64,000 nucleotides of DNA from Alitta virens (taxonomy: Eukaryota; Annelida; Polychaeta; Phyllodocida; Nereididae), in contig OW028584.1 in the NCBI GenBank assembly GCA_932294295.1, forward strand, positions 9,804,407 to 9,868,406. Direction: 5' to 3'. Both the position numbers and the translations under genes were made by a program. The notes below the pieces were generated by a model. The model saw only the letters and a list, made by a program, of their open reading frames with translations, searched no databases and had not been told where the DNA came from. Each line of letters opens with the position of its first letter. Positions within the stretch are counted from its first letter, which is position 1. Positions 63,818 through 64,000 of this stretch are shown here, piece by piece.

Positions 63818-64000
63818 TCTAGCCCGATGCAGTTCTGTGATATATAGTAAATGTAATATAGAGTGCCAGTCAATACGGATGCAAGGTCAACCTTTACAGG
63901 CTCCTACGGGATCCCCTTGGGGTCTAAGGTGTGCGCCAGTCATTTGTAGCCAAGAACAACCCAGGCGTGCTCCACCAATATCAGCAGTTGCTGGTCTGGT
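63818..64000 (+). repeat. HOR unit 31: cut A monomer, type II
   Basis: The first 183 bp of an A monomer with cctttacagg and gggatcccc, so it opens a type II unit. The window ends before the T run that would show whether it is a copy of unit 2. Confidence 0.9.

Larger units (their letters stand above)
1..64000 (+). repeat. Satellite DNA array with nested higher-order repeats, whole window
   Basis: Every base belongs to head-to-tail copies of a monomer of about 460 bp, all in one orientation. Landmarks repeat in each monomer: the tctagcccgat start, a gatatatag A/T-rich stretch, a GACCCC...GGGGTC hairpin, an EcoRI site (first at 222-227), the palindrome gtccagtcgactggac, a BamHI site, and the motif acaagcttgtacaagc near the end. 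Four monomer types in fixed order A-B-C-D make a 2033-bp unit, present as 30 full or rearranged units plus one cut unit. Copies of the same monomer type differ at only a handful of bases, so homogenisation is recent or continuing. No unique sequence interrupts the array and neither array edge is in the window. Centromeric or other heterochromatic location is inferred from the structure only. Confidence 0.97.

Noticed and set aside
1..64000. CRISPR array or other direct-repeat defence locus
   Set aside because: Repeats are about 460 bp, contiguous and without unique spacers, and no associated genes are present.
1..64000. Ribosomal, 5S or histone gene tandem arrays
   Set aside because: The unit shows no rRNA, tRNA or histone-like sequence in either strand.
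1..64000. A new multi-gene biological system
   Set aside because: No gene-bearing sequence exists in the window. The interest lies in the repeat architecture. An assembly artefact remains possible and would need raw long reads to exclude.

Overview
The whole window is one uninterrupted tandem satellite array. I see no protein-coding gene, RNA gene, transposon, CRISPR array or non-repeat sequence. Both window edges lie inside the array, so its real length and flanks are unknown. A multi-kilobase, head-to-tail, highly homogenised array with a layered higher-order-repeat (HOR) structure points to eukaryotic heterochromatin (centromeric, pericentromeric or subtelomeric). Nothing in the sequence lets me name the species.

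Basic layout. Phased at the sequence tctagcccgatgcag (window base 1), the basic unit is 2033 bp and holds four related monomers: A (462 bp), B (462 bp), C (473 bp) and D (636 bp). C and D carry 15 bp that A and B lack, and D alone carries a further 159 bp. From 1 to 63817 I count 30 consecutive units (127 monomers), and the 31st unit is cut by the window end. Unit sizes are 2033 bp (17 units), 2032 bp (5, a 1-bp deletion in A), 1571 bp (3, A and B fused into one monomer), 3873 bp (3, eight monomers with two C/A hybrids) and 1382 bp (2, ending in a C/A hybrid). These lengths add up exactly to 63817.

Higher layers. Shared single-base variants show that most units alternate between two kinds, here called type I and type II, so the older repeat is about 4066 bp (8 monomers). 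Above that are longer duplications: 5906 bp (5637-11542 and 11543-17448), 8131 bp (17449-25579 and 25580-33710), 9051 bp (41650-50700 and 50701-59751), a 6099-bp block at an offset of 20135 (37584-43682 and 57719-63817), and a 7018-bp block seen three times (1-7018, 41650-48667, 50701-57718). Hybrid monomers with identical breakpoints in every copy mark past unequal exchanges whose products were then amplified.

Coding potential. Every monomer has short open frames, and D has a 103-codon frame and a 59-codon frame. The 103-codon frame has no ATG near its start, and the corresponding frame in A, B and C is closed by TGA. The two D-specific length differences (159 and 15 bp) are multiples of three, so the satellite may descend from a coding segment. 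This is inference, and I call no gene.

Conventions: 'unit n' is numbered from the left edge; 'type I' means A with gggaccccc, B with gaccttcatgg and D with attcgta/tacgtcatc; 'type II' means A with gggatcccc, B with gacctgcatgg and D with atttgta/tacatcatc.
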